DNA from: RGDT01 sp964630925 | GTDB taxonomy: Bacteria; Planctomycetota; Planctomycetia; Gemmatales; Gemmataceae | Reading direction: 5' to 3' | Assembly: GCA_964630925.1 (NCBI GenBank) | Contig: CAZVZK010000076.1 | Coordinates: forward strand, 1-49,979 | DNA: 49,979 bases | Shown: positions 16,868 through 24,345 of the stretch, piece after piece | How positions within the stretch are numbered: the stretch's first letter is position 1 | Layout of the letters: every line of letters starts with the position of its first letter | The notes under the pieces: model-generated | What the model was told of the DNA's origin: nothing | Databases searched by the model: none | The model's input: the letters and a program-made list of their open reading frames with translations, nothing else | Made by a program: the position numbers and the translations under genes

Positions 16868-17314
16868 TCACGATGCGGCGACCTCGCTGAGGATCACGGC
16901 CGGCAGGGCGGACACTCGCCGGAATCCTGCGTCGTTGGTGACGAAGAGGGCCGAGCCTTGAATCAGGGCGGACGCGGCGTGGATGGCATCGGGGGTCTTC
17001 AGCCCGTGCAGGGCGCGGAGGTCCGCCGCCCGATCTAGCACCTGGCGCGAGACGGGCAGGCAGGTCAGATTCGCGGTGCAGAGCAGGACCATCCGGAACA
17101 GGCGCGCCAGGGTGAGGTTGCCGTCCTTCAAGGGCTTGACCAACACCTCCAGGAGGGTCAGCTCGCTCGTCTCCACCTGAACGTGGCCCCGGTCGAGGGC
17201 GTCCCACAGCGGGGCCGACGCGGACAAGTACGGCTCGATGCGCTCGACGCGGCAGATCAGCGTGTTGGCATCGACGTAAACCGTCCCGGTGGGGGGCAGG
17301 CTCAGTTGTCCCAT
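16868..17314 (-). CDS. PIN-domain toxin, VapC family
   Basis: A 148-residue PIN-domain protein, expected to be a Mg-dependent ribonuclease toxin. The acidic pocket is visible: Asp15 in YVDANTLI, Glu51/Glu56 in SELTLLEVL, Asp109 in TPDAIHAA and Asp128 in VTNDAGF. Length fits VapC proteins. The ATG at 17314 lies within the end of the upstream antitoxin gene (13-base overlap), the usual coupled arrangement. The gene sits between truA and aroA without obvious functional relation to either. Confidence 0.88.
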   Translation of the reverse strand: MGQLSLPPTGTVYVDANTLICRVERIEPYLSASAPLWDALDRGHVQVETSELTLLEVLVKPLKDGNLTLARLFRMVLLCTANLTCLPVSRQVLDRAADLRALHGLKTPDAIHAASALIQGSALFVTNDAGFRRVSALPAVILSEVAAS

Positions 17315-17541
17315 GCGTCGCGCTCCGCCCGCAGGTAGGCGACCGCCTCCTCGGCGGTGCGGAAGAGCTGGCCGCCGGGGTAGCCGGCCAGGACCTCGCT
17401 GAGCGGGCGTTTCGGGGCCGGCTCGTCGGCGATGACGACCGAGACCGAGACCGTGCGCCCCACCGGGAGCTCGGGGGCAGAGACCTCGATCCGGCCGCCG
17501 GGCAGGATCGTGGTTTGGAACTCCAGGGTGGCGTTGTTCAT
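17302..17541 (-). CDS. VapB-type antitoxin
   Basis: A 79-residue protein directly upstream of and overlapping the PIN toxin gene. The N-terminus (ATLEFQTTILPGGRIEVSAP) is a beta-strand pattern like that of AbrB or DUF104-type antitoxins. The C-terminus is helical and acidic (LFRTAEEAVAYLRAERDAWD), suited to wrapping the toxin. The start used is the ATG at 17541; there is no strong ribosome site, and the frame is open for about 20 more codons upstream. The assignment rests mainly on position and size. Confidence 0.75.
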   Translation of the reverse strand: MNNATLEFQTTILPGGRIEVSAPELPVGRTVSVSVVIADEPAPKRPLSEVLAGYPGGQLFRTAEEAVAYLRAERDAWDN

Positions 17542-17610
17542 GGCGTTGGCCGAGCGGGGGTGGGCTGAAGTAACGGTAACAGGCTCTGAGGGAGGGGGCA
17601 AGTCTGGCCC

Positions 17611-18348
17611 TCAGTAGGCCACCCTCATGAGGAACAGCCCCTTCGCAGGCGCCGTCGGGCCGGCCTCCGCCCGGCCGCCGCCGGCGATCAGGCCGGCGAG
17701 GTACTCCACGGGCCAGAAGCCGCGGCCGATGTTGAGCAGCGTGCCGGTGATGGCCCGCACCATATTGTACAGGAACCCGTCCGCCTCCACGTCGAGCCAC
17801 ACCCAGTCGCCGAAGCGGTTCAGGGCGAAGTGGGTGATCGTGCGGACGCTCGTCGCGCGGTTGGGCCACTCCGTCTCGAAGCAGCGGAAGTCGTGCGTGC
17901 CGACGAGCGCCCGGCCCGCGTCGCGCATCCGCCCCACGTCGAGCTTGTACCTGGAGTGGTGGGAGTACCGGCGCTGGAAAAGGTCGGGCACGTCGCCGTC
18001 GTGCAGGACGTAGCGGTACAGCTTGCGCACGGCGTCGCGGTTGGCGTCGAAGGCGTCGGGCACGGCCTCGCACCGGCGGAGGACGATGTCCTCCGGCATG
18101 CGGGCGTTGGTGGCGCGGAGGACCACCTCCGGTGATAGCCGCGTGTCACTGTGGAAGTTGGCGACCTGGCCGACAGCGTGGACGCCGGTGTCGGTGCGGC
18201 CGGAGGCGTTGAGGCGGACGCGCGGCTCGCCGGTCAGCTCGGCGAGGGCCTTCTCGACGGTCTCCTGCACGGTGCGGAGGCCGGGCTGCGTCTGCCAGCC
18301 GTGGAAGTCGGTGCCGTCGTAGGACAGCGTCAGTCGGAAGTTGGGCAT
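17611..18348 (-). CDS. truA: tRNA pseudouridine(38-40) synthase
   Basis: A 245-residue enzyme that isomerises uridines 38-40 in the tRNA anticodon arm. The N-terminal LSYDGTDFHGWQ (8-19), the catalytic loop ASGRTDTGVHAVGQV with Asp53 in RTDTGVHA, and the later FLYNMVRAITGTLL block are all typical. Length is normal for the family. A TATACT box overlapping a palindrome lies immediately before the ATG, so the transcript could be nearly leaderless. It is not overlapped by neighbours. Confidence 0.96.
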   Translation of the reverse strand: MPNFRLTLSYDGTDFHGWQTQPGLRTVQETVEKALAELTGEPRVRLNASGRTDTGVHAVGQVANFHSDTRLSPEVVLRATNARMPEDIVLRRCEAVPDAFDANRDAVRKLYRYVLHDGDVPDLFQRRYSHHSRYKLDVGRMRDAGRALVGTHDFRCFETEWPNRATSVRTITHFALNRFGDWVWLDVEADGFLYNMVRAITGTLLNIGRGFWPVEYLAGLIAGGGRAEAGPTAPAKGLFLMRVAY

Positions 18349-18365
18349 GCCCGTAGTATACGGGC
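18349..18365 (-). promoter_or_regulatory. Palindrome containing a TATACT -10-like box before truA
   Basis: On the minus strand GCCCGTA-TAC-TACGGGC is a perfect 7-bp inverted repeat with a three-base centre. It contains TATACT (five of six match to the -10 consensus) six bases before the truA ATG. No good -35 lies 16-18 bases upstream. It may be a promoter with an overlapping operator, or a chance palindrome. Confidence 0.3.
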
Positions 18366-18437
18366 ACGGGGGACGCCGTGGGCCAGACCCAACGGGCCAC
18401 CCGGAGCCCGGCCGCCGTCACGGCGCCGGCCCCGGCG

Positions 18438-20003
18438 TCATCTCGCCGCCGCCACCTCCGCCCTGCCCCACGCCACCGCGGCGTGCCGCGGTGGCGCCGC
18501 CGGCACCGTGCAGTGGGTGTGGTCCATCCGCCAGTCCTGTAACAGCAGGCGCGACGTGATCCGCGCCGACTCGTAGATCACCGGCAGGCCGCTCCCCGGA
18601 TGCGTGCCGCCGCCCGTCAGGTACACGCCGTCCAGCTCCTCGAAGCGGTTGCGTGGCCGCAGGTGCAGCATCTGATCCAGGCCGTGCGCCAGGTTGAACG
18701 TCGCCCCGAGGTGGATCTGCTGGCCCGCGTCCCAGTCCGCCGGCGTCACCATCCGCTCCCAGCGGATGCGCCTCTCCACGTCACGCAGCCCGACGCGCTC
18801 CAACTGCTTCAGCGCGAGGGCGCGGTAGCGCGGGGCCTCCTTCGCCCAGTCGATGTTGGGGTGCATGTGCGACACGGGGACGAGGACGTAGAGCGCGCCG
18901 TGGCCGAGCGGGGCGAGAGACGAGTCGGTCACGGCGGCGTTCTGGACGTAGAACGACGGGTCGTCCGACAGGACGTGTTTGTTCTCGATCTCGTCGAGGT
19001 TGCGCTCGTAGTCCTTCGCCATGTAGATCGTGTGGTGGGCCACGTCCTCGTCGCGGCCCTCGACGCCGAGGTAGAGCATGAACGTCGAGCAGGAGAAGCG
19101 TTTGCCGGCCACCTGCTTCTTCGACCAGCGGCGGAGGAGCCGGCCCGGGACCAGGCGCTCCATCGCCCGCGCGAAGTCGGCGTTGATCACCAGGGCGTCG
19201 CAGCGGTGCTCGCCCGCCGCGGTCCTCACGCCCACGGCCTTGCGGCCCTCGAACAGGATGCCCGTGACGTCCTCGTTGAGGCGGATCTCGGCGCCCAGCC
19301 CCTCGGCGACGCGGGCCATCGCGCGGCTGACGGCGCCGCACCCGCCCGTGGGGTGCCACACGCCGTGCTCGTACTCGAGGAACGACAGGATCGAGAACAG
19401 GCTCGGGCAGCGGAAGGGCGACATGCCCAGGTACTTGGACTGGAACGAGAACGCCAGGCGTGTGCGGGGGTCGCGGAAGTAGCGCGACAGCTCGCCGTCG
19501 AGCGACAGCCAGGGCCGCAGCGTCGGCAACAGCTTCAGCATGTCCCACGACACCACGCCGAAGGGGCTGAGGAACGGCCTCTCCAGCGCCGGGCGGAAGC
19601 GCTCCAGCTTCACGCGGTTGTCGTCGATGAAGCGTTGGAAGTTGCGGGCGTCGTCGGGGGAGAGGGAGGCGATCTCGCGCTCCATGCGGGGGATGTCGGG
19701 GGTGCAGCGCATCTCGCCGCCGGCGCCGAAGATGAGGTGGTATTGCGGGTCGAGGCGCGTCATCGGGACCTCGCGGCGCAGGTCGAGGCCGCAGGCGTTG
19801 AAGATCTCCTCCAGCACGCGCGGGTAGAGGAAGAACGTCGCGCCGAGGTCGAACGTGTAGCCGCCCCCGCCGAAGGTCGAGGTGCGTCCGCCGACGTGCG
19901 GCTGTCGCTCCAGGACCGTCACCTTGACGCCGGCCCGCGCCAGGAGCAGGGCGCAGGCGAGGCCGCCCGGCCCGGCGCCGATGATAACCACCCGCTTCGC
20001 CAT
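18438..20003 (-). CDS. Phytoene desaturase-family FAD oxidoreductase (CrtI/CrtN type)
   Basis: A 521-residue flavoprotein. It begins with the FAD-binding GAGPGGLACALLLARAG (8-24) and the ERQPHVGGRTS second motif. It ends with the carotenoid-desaturase signature YLTGGGTHPGSGLPVIYESA, which distinguishes CrtI-like enzymes from other amine oxidases. The family desaturates or oxidises carotenoid and apocarotenoid chains at the membrane; the exact substrate cannot be read from sequence. No crtB or other carotenoid gene is adjacent. The C-terminal 40 or so residues after ITSRLLLQDW are an Ala/Arg/His-rich extension. truA follows 89 bases downstream. Confidence 0.9.
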   Translation of the reverse strand: MAKRVVIIGAGPGGLACALLLARAGVKVTVLERQPHVGGRTSTFGGGGYTFDLGATFFLYPRVLEEIFNACGLDLRREVPMTRLDPQYHLIFGAGGEMRCTPDIPRMEREIASLSPDDARNFQRFIDDNRVKLERFRPALERPFLSPFGVVSWDMLKLLPTLRPWLSLDGELSRYFRDPRTRLAFSFQSKYLGMSPFRCPSLFSILSFLEYEHGVWHPTGGCGAVSRAMARVAEGLGAEIRLNEDVTGILFEGRKAVGVRTAAGEHRCDALVINADFARAMERLVPGRLLRRWSKKQVAGKRFSCSTFMLYLGVEGRDEDVAHHTIYMAKDYERNLDEIENKHVLSDDPSFYVQNAAVTDSSLAPLGHGALYVLVPVSHMHPNIDWAKEAPRYRALALKQLERVGLRDVERRIRWERMVTPADWDAGQQIHLGATFNLAHGLDQMLHLRPRNRFEELDGVYLTGGGTHPGSGLPVIYESARITSRLLLQDWRMDHTHCTVPAAPPRHAAVAWGRAEVAAAR

Positions 20004-20070
20004 CCGGGCCTCCTTGTGCTACCCCGGCTCATTGGTAGGCGCGGGGCCGGCTTCCCTTCCAGGGGGCGGC

Positions 20071-20658
20071 TCACAAGAGCGGCACGCGCCGCGTCTCCAT
20101 GCGGCCACGCAGCTCGGCGAAGTAATCGCGGACGTCGTCGGCGGTGGTGGTGCCGCAGGTCCCGCAGCCGCCCCCGCTGCCGCAGCCTCCGTCGCCACAG
20201 CCGCCCTCGCCGCAGCCGCCCGACGCGGCCGGCGATTGACCGAGATTCTCGGTCCCCAGGGTGAGGCGGTACTCGCGCGACAGCTCGCGGACAATTGGGC
20301 GCAGCGCCTCGGCGTGCATCCCGGCGTGGTAGAGGACGCCGCGCGCGCCGTCGAACAGGACCTCGGCGTCGAGGAGGGCGACGCCGAGGCGTTCGGCGTG
20401 GGCGACCAGGGCGACGGCGGCCAGGTCACGCGAGCGGAGGACGGGGGCGTCCTCGTCGCCGAGCGGGCGGACGACCTCGCCGACGGGTGTGTCGGGCATC
20501 ATCCCGGCCAGGCGGGCCGTCACCTCGCGGAGGACGGTGCCGGCCTCCAGGCCTCGCGGCGTGCGGACGACGGCGCGGCCGCCGCGCGGCAGGTCGCACG
20601 CGGAGCGGTATCGGCCCAGCTCGCCCAGGAGCCCCGTGGAAAGGAGGTATTCGGGCAT
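20071..20658 (-). CDS. PSP1-domain (RicT-like) protein with cysteine-rich tail
   Basis: A 195-residue protein. Residues about 15-140 match the PSP1 C-terminal domain found in RicT: LLDAEVLFDGARGVLYHAG and LRPIVRELSREYRLTL are diagnostic. After that comes a glycine-rich segment with five cysteines (149, 154, 159, 165, 168), then TTADDVRDYF. In Bacillus, RicT works with two partners in an Fe-S containing complex involved in RNA processing; a role in metal or cluster binding here is inferred from the cysteines. It starts four bases after the TPR/Fe-trafficking-like gene ends. Confidence 0.85.
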   Translation of the reverse strand: MPEYLLSTGLLGELGRYRSACDLPRGGRAVVRTPRGLEAGTVLREVTARLAGMMPDTPVGEVVRPLGDEDAPVLRSRDLAAVALVAHAERLGVALLDAEVLFDGARGVLYHAGMHAEALRPIVRELSREYRLTLGTENLGQSPAASGGCGEGGCGDGGCGSGGGCGTCGTTTADDVRDYFAELRGRMETRRVPLL

Positions 20659-20662
20659 GGCG

Positions 20663-21316
20663 TCACTCGATGCCGAGGAACTCCTTCATGTACTTGTTGT
20701 ACTCGGCCTCGCCGTGCTCGGTGCGGAGGTCGAGGCGCAGCTCGTTGATGACCTTGACGCTGTAGTTCTTGAGCCAGTCGGTCCAGCAGTCGGCGCAGAC
20801 GGTGGCGTGGATGCGCTGGCCCAGGTCGTCGCCGAACGGGGGTGCGGGCAGCTTCCTGGCGCGCGAGCCGGCCATGCACGTCGGGCGCTGGCACTTGAAG
20901 CCGTCGCCGGCCGGCCCGGGCATCCCCAGGCCGTGCAGCGGCCCGGAGGGCGCCGGGGCCCGTTTGGACACGGGGGCCGGCTCGCCCATCTCGGTGAGGA
21001 GTTTCACCATCTCGTCGCGCGGCATGTAATCGCCGCGCTCGTCGGCCACGTCGAAGCCCTTGCGGAGGGCGTCGGCGGCCTCGGCCTTCTGGCCGGCCTG
21101 GAGGAGGGCCTGGCCGAGGAGCTGGTAGACCTTGGAGAACTGCGGGCTCAGCTCCAACGTGCGGCGGAACGAGGCGACGGCCTCGGCGGGCTGGCCGGCC
21201 TTGAGGAGGAGGTCGCCGAGGCGGTAGTGCGCCAGCTCGTTCTCCGGGTCGTCCGTCGCCATCTTGCGGAACTGGGCGATCCGCTCGAGCTGCTCCTCAC
21301 CGGGTATCTTCGCCAT
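20663..21316 (-). CDS. TPR protein with Fe(2+)-trafficking-like (YggX) C-terminal domain
   Basis: A 217-residue protein with two parts. Residues about 10-95 are TPR helices (ENELAHYRLGDLLLKAGQPA, then FSKVYQLLGQALLQAGQKAE). After a Pro-rich linker and a CQRPTC motif, the last 50 residues (LGQRIHATVCADCWTDWL, then KVINELRLDL and YMKEFLG) follow the pattern of YggX/Fe(II)-trafficking proteins (GKRI, WxxW, INE, and a final helix ending FL). CADC is an extra cysteine pair. Partnership with the adjacent cysteine-rich PSP1 protein is likely. Its ribosome site GGAGCGAAG is part of a 17-base sequence that is duplicated upstream. Confidence 0.8.
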   Translation of the reverse strand: MAKIPGEEQLERIAQFRKMATDDPENELAHYRLGDLLLKAGQPAEAVASFRRTLELSPQFSKVYQLLGQALLQAGQKAEAADALRKGFDVADERGDYMPRDEMVKLLTEMGEPAPVSKRAPAPSGPLHGLGMPGPAGDGFKCQRPTCMAGSRARKLPAPPFGDDLGQRIHATVCADCWTDWLKNYSVKVINELRLDLRTEHGEAEYNKYMKEFLGIE

Positions 21317-21480
21317 CTTCGCTCCTCAAACGGGCCGTTGGCCGCCCGATTGCCGGGGTGGCCGGGGGGGTCGCGCTCTGGCGACCCCGGCGTAGGGCGC
21401 GTGGCTGAGCGTCAAACGCATCCGGGGGGCCGGCTCCGGGGTCGCCAGCGCCCGACCCCGGCAGCCATCGTCGCTCCTCA
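21312..21480. repeat. Hairpin insertion with 17-bp flanking direct repeat
   Basis: GCCATCTTCGCTCCTCA at 21312-21328 recurs at 21464-21480 with one mismatch. Between the copies are 135 bases with two hairpins: GGGGTCGC/GCGACCCC (21367-21374 with 21381-21388) and CGGGGTCG/CGACCCCG (21437-21444 with 21453-21460). On the minus strand the duplicated sequence is stop codon, ribosome site and start codon (TGA, GGAGCGA, ATGGC), so the unit looks inserted at a gene junction with duplication of the target. Confidence 0.6.
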
Positions 21481-22275
21481 GCGGTCGAGGACGGTCAGGT
21501 CGAGCAGCTGCTCGGCCTTCTTGCCCGTGACCTCGCACGTGGCGGTCAGTTTCACCTTGAACTTGCCCGCCCGATTCAATTGTAGGGGGATCGGCAGGAA
21601 CTCGATGAACGGGGTGTCGTCCTTGATGGCGGGCTGCACGCGCGCCTTTGCGGACTTGGCGGTCGTGGGCTTGCCGGCGTCGTCGAGGACCTGCATCTCG
21701 ACGGTCACGTCGGGGAGCTTGTCCTTCTTGCCGAAGCCGAAGCCGACGAGGGCGTAGCGGAGGAGCAGGGCCTGGCCCGGGACGGCCACGGGCGGGGCCG
21801 GCTCGTTGGAGGCGGAGGTGAAGCGGACGCGGACGAAGCCGAAGTCGAGTTTGCCGACCTCGATCTCCTGGGTCAGCTCGGTGGTCTTGTCGTTGGAGCG
21901 GTCCTTGACCTTGACCTTGATGGTGTAGCTGCCCGGCACGGTGTCGAGGCCGAAGGCGGCGAAGGTCATGGTCGGCAGCACATCGCCGCCGAGGTTGTTG
22001 ACGGCCTTCTTGTCCTCCATGTCCTGCTTCAGCTCGGGCTTCTCCTTGCCCTTGCGGGTGAGCTCGAAGCCGGTGGCGTACAGGACGTCGCCGTTATCCT
22101 TGACCGTGAGGCCGTGGATGTCGAACGAGACGACGGCGATGTCGCCTGGGAGGACCTTGGTGTCCTTGCGTGCCTGTCCCAGCACCCCGTAGGTGACGCG
22201 GACGTTCTTGATCTCCAGCTTCGCCTGGGCCGGAACGAGGTTCAACACGGCCGTCAACGCCAGGGCAGCCCACAT
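21478..22275 (-). CDS. Exported beta-rich protein, unknown function
   Basis: A 265-residue protein with a signal peptide (MWAALALTAVLNLVPAQA) and a mature part made of two or three beta-sandwich-like stretches (KLEIKNVRVTYGVLG; DFGFVRVRFTSASNE; AGKFKVKLTATCEVTGK). No enzyme motif is seen; an immunoglobulin-like fold is plausible. The ATG at 22275 is preceded by GGAGG at ten bases; a GTG seven codons upstream is the alternative but would put charged residues before the signal core. The stop TGA touches the inserted hairpin unit. Upstream lies the heptamer-armed inverted repeat. Confidence 0.72.
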   Translation of the reverse strand: MWAALALTAVLNLVPAQAKLEIKNVRVTYGVLGQARKDTKVLPGDIAVVSFDIHGLTVKDNGDVLYATGFELTRKGKEKPELKQDMEDKKAVNNLGGDVLPTMTFAAFGLDTVPGSYTIKVKVKDRSNDKTTELTQEIEVGKLDFGFVRVRFTSASNEPAPPVAVPGQALLLRYALVGFGFGKKDKLPDVTVEMQVLDDAGKPTTAKSAKARVQPAIKDDTPFIEFLPIPLQLNRAGKFKVKLTATCEVTGKKAEQLLDLTVLDR

Positions 22276-22361
22276 GGGTTTTAGTCCTCCGGTCACGCCC
22301 GACAGGGGATGAGTCTTGAGTCATTGTGGGGACGGGGGCATCGGATTGCCAGGGCAAATCA

Positions 22362-22457
22362 CCTCGGAGGGATGAGGGATGAGGGATGAGGGATGAAAGA
22401 ACAGCCGGCGGCCGGCCTGATTTCATCCCTCATCCCTCATCCCTCATCCCTCCGAGG
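22362..22457. repeat. Heptamer-armed inverted repeat (GGATGAG type)
   Basis: Two perfect 37-bp arms (22362-22398 and 22421-22457) face each other around a 22-base centre. Each arm is CCTCGGAG followed by three copies of GGATGAG and a final GGATGAAA. The centre begins GAACAGCCGGCGG. It lies directly after the stop codon of the hybrid sensor kinase gene and about 87 bases before the next start. It could form a very strong hairpin in RNA and so act as a terminator or attenuator, but the tandem heptamers are not explained by that. Confidence 0.92.
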
Positions 22458-22461
22458 AACG

Positions 22462-24336
22462 TCAATCCGGCAGGACCTTGCGCAGCAGGTCGATCAGGGC
22501 GGGGAGGCGGAATGGCTTCTGGAGGAAGGTCAGGCCCGGCACGTCGCCGAAGCGGGCGGCCATCTCCGACGCCGGGTAGCCGCTCATCAGCACCATCGGT
22601 AGCGACGCCGACAGGTCGCGCAGGCGGCGGACGGCGCCGTCCCCGGCCAATTTCGGCATCGTCAGGTCGATGAGGGCCAGGCGGATGGCGGCGGCGTTGG
22701 CGTGGTACGCTTCGAGGGCCTGCTCGCCGTCGCGTGCGGGGATCACCTTGTAGCCGAGGGTGGAGAGGAGGCGGCTCACCACGTCCAGCACGGTCTCCTC
22801 GTCGTCGGCGAGGAGGACCGTCGGCTGGGCGGGGGGCGGCGCGGCGGCGGGCTTGGCCTCGGGGGCGGGTGCGGAGGCGGCGGGCAGGCCGACGCGGACC
22901 GACGTGCCGCGGCCCGGTGCCGACACGACCTGGATGGCGCCGCGGTGCCCGCGGACGACGCCGAGCGCCTCGGCGAGGCCCAACCCCTGGCGGCCGGGCC
23001 GCGTGGTGAAGAACGGCTCGAAGGCCCGGGCGAGCACCTCCGGCGCCATGCCGTGCCCGGCGTCACGCACCTCGAACCACGCGAGGGCCACGCCCGGATC
23101 GGCGTAGCTGAAATCGGGGCGGTCCGGGGCCTCGGCGAGGATGCGGAGGGCCGTCCCGCCGCCGGCCTCGGCGGCGTTGGCGAGGAGACGCGCGAGGAGG
23201 GCGGTGATCGCGGCGGGGTCGGCGAGGACACGCGGGCCGTCCGGCCCCTCGACCTGGCAGCCGCCGGAGGCGGCCTGCTCCAGGGTGGCACGCAGAGGCA
23301 CCGCGGCGGGCGAGGCGCCCGACCCGGTGAAGGAGCCGAGGAGGCGGCACAGGTCGGCGGCGCGGAGCGCCAGGGCCTCGACCTGCTCCAGCGCCCTGGC
23401 CGTGCCGCCCCCGTCCATCCGGCCCAGGCTGACGTGCCCGAGGATGCCGGTGATGAGGTTGCCGAAGTCGTGGCCGATGCGGCCGGCGAGGGCGGCGAGG
23501 CCGTCGAGGCGCTGGCGCTCGGCGTGGTGGCCGCCGGCCTGCTCCTCCATCTCGCCGCGCTTGCGGGCGGTGATGTCGGTCATGACGCCGTGCAGGAGGA
23601 GGCCGCCCTCGTCGGGCGCGACGACGACGTTCTCGCGGACCCAGGCGACGGCGCCGTCGGGGCGGGCGACGCGGTACTCCAGCTCGCCGGAGAAGCCGGC
23701 GGCGAGGCGTGCCATGAACTCGCGCCACGCGGGGCGGTCGCGCTCGTCCACGGCCTGCTCGCGTGCGGCGGGGGACTCGAGGAACAGCCCGACGGGCCGC
23801 CCGGTGAGGCGCTGGATGACGGGGGAAAGGTAGCGGAAGCGCCAGCGGCCGCCCTCCTCGACGCGGGCGCTCCAGAGGCAGTCGGACACGCTGACGAGGA
23901 CGCGGCGCAGCTCGGCCTCGGTGCGCTGCATGCGGCGGTAGGCCTCGACCTGCTCGCGGCGGTCGCGGAGGGTGAACAGGGCGAGGGCCTCGCCGCCGGG
24001 GGGGTGGAGGCGGCTGATGGAGACGCTGACGGGGACCCAGCGTCCGGGGTCGCGTGTGCGGAGGAGGAAGCCGTCCTTGCCGTGATACGTGATGGTCTGG
24101 CGGACGGGCTGGAGCCAGTCCTGCCACTCCTGCTCGTGGCGGATGAGGCCGCGGACGGGGAGCTGGAGCAATTCGGCGCGGCTGAGCTCGCTCAGCTCGC
24201 ACGCCTTGACGTTGGCGTCGAGGACGCGCTCGGTGGAGGGCGAGACGACGACGAGGCCGTCGCCCGCCTCGTGGAAGAGCGCGCCGGCGAGGCCGCCCGC
24301 GTCCAGGACCGTCCGCTCGATGGTTTGCATGAGCAT
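22462..24336 (-). CDS. PAS-domain hybrid histidine kinase with receiver domain
   Basis: A 624-residue soluble signalling protein. Two PAS-like domains occupy about 20-130 and 140-258 (the second ends with TDITARKR). A phosphoacceptor segment follows: LAGRIGHDFGNLITGIL with His289. The ATPase domain is at about 350-485, with LLANAAEAG (N box), VRDAGHGM (G1), EPFFTTRPGRQGLGLA (F and G2). A receiver domain fills 505-624, with acidic DDEE near 511, phosphorylation site Asp557 in LIDLTMP and the conserved Lys in LQKPF. There is no transmembrane helix. The gene starts nine bases after the Ser/Thr kinase gene, so two kinds of kinase signalling are probably co-expressed. Confidence 0.93.
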   Translation of the reverse strand: MLMQTIERTVLDAGGLAGALFHEAGDGLVVVSPSTERVLDANVKACELSELSRAELLQLPVRGLIRHEQEWQDWLQPVRQTITYHGKDGFLLRTRDPGRWVPVSVSISRLHPPGGEALALFTLRDRREQVEAYRRMQRTEAELRRVLVSVSDCLWSARVEEGGRWRFRYLSPVIQRLTGRPVGLFLESPAAREQAVDERDRPAWREFMARLAAGFSGELEYRVARPDGAVAWVRENVVVAPDEGGLLLHGVMTDITARKRGEMEEQAGGHHAERQRLDGLAALAGRIGHDFGNLITGILGHVSLGRMDGGGTARALEQVEALALRAADLCRLLGSFTGSGASPAAVPLRATLEQAASGGCQVEGPDGPRVLADPAAITALLARLLANAAEAGGGTALRILAEAPDRPDFSYADPGVALAWFEVRDAGHGMAPEVLARAFEPFFTTRPGRQGLGLAEALGVVRGHRGAIQVVSAPGRGTSVRVGLPAASAPAPEAKPAAAPPPAQPTVLLADDEETVLDVVSRLLSTLGYKVIPARDGEQALEAYHANAAAIRLALIDLTMPKLAGDGAVRRLRDLSASLPMVLMSGYPASEMAARFGDVPGLTFLQKPFRLPALIDLLRKVLPD

Positions 24337-24345
24337 GCCCTGCCC

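Noticed and set aside
22362..22457. CRISPR array
   Set aside because: The repeats are seven bases, contiguous, and arranged as two inverted arms; there are no spacers and no cas genes.
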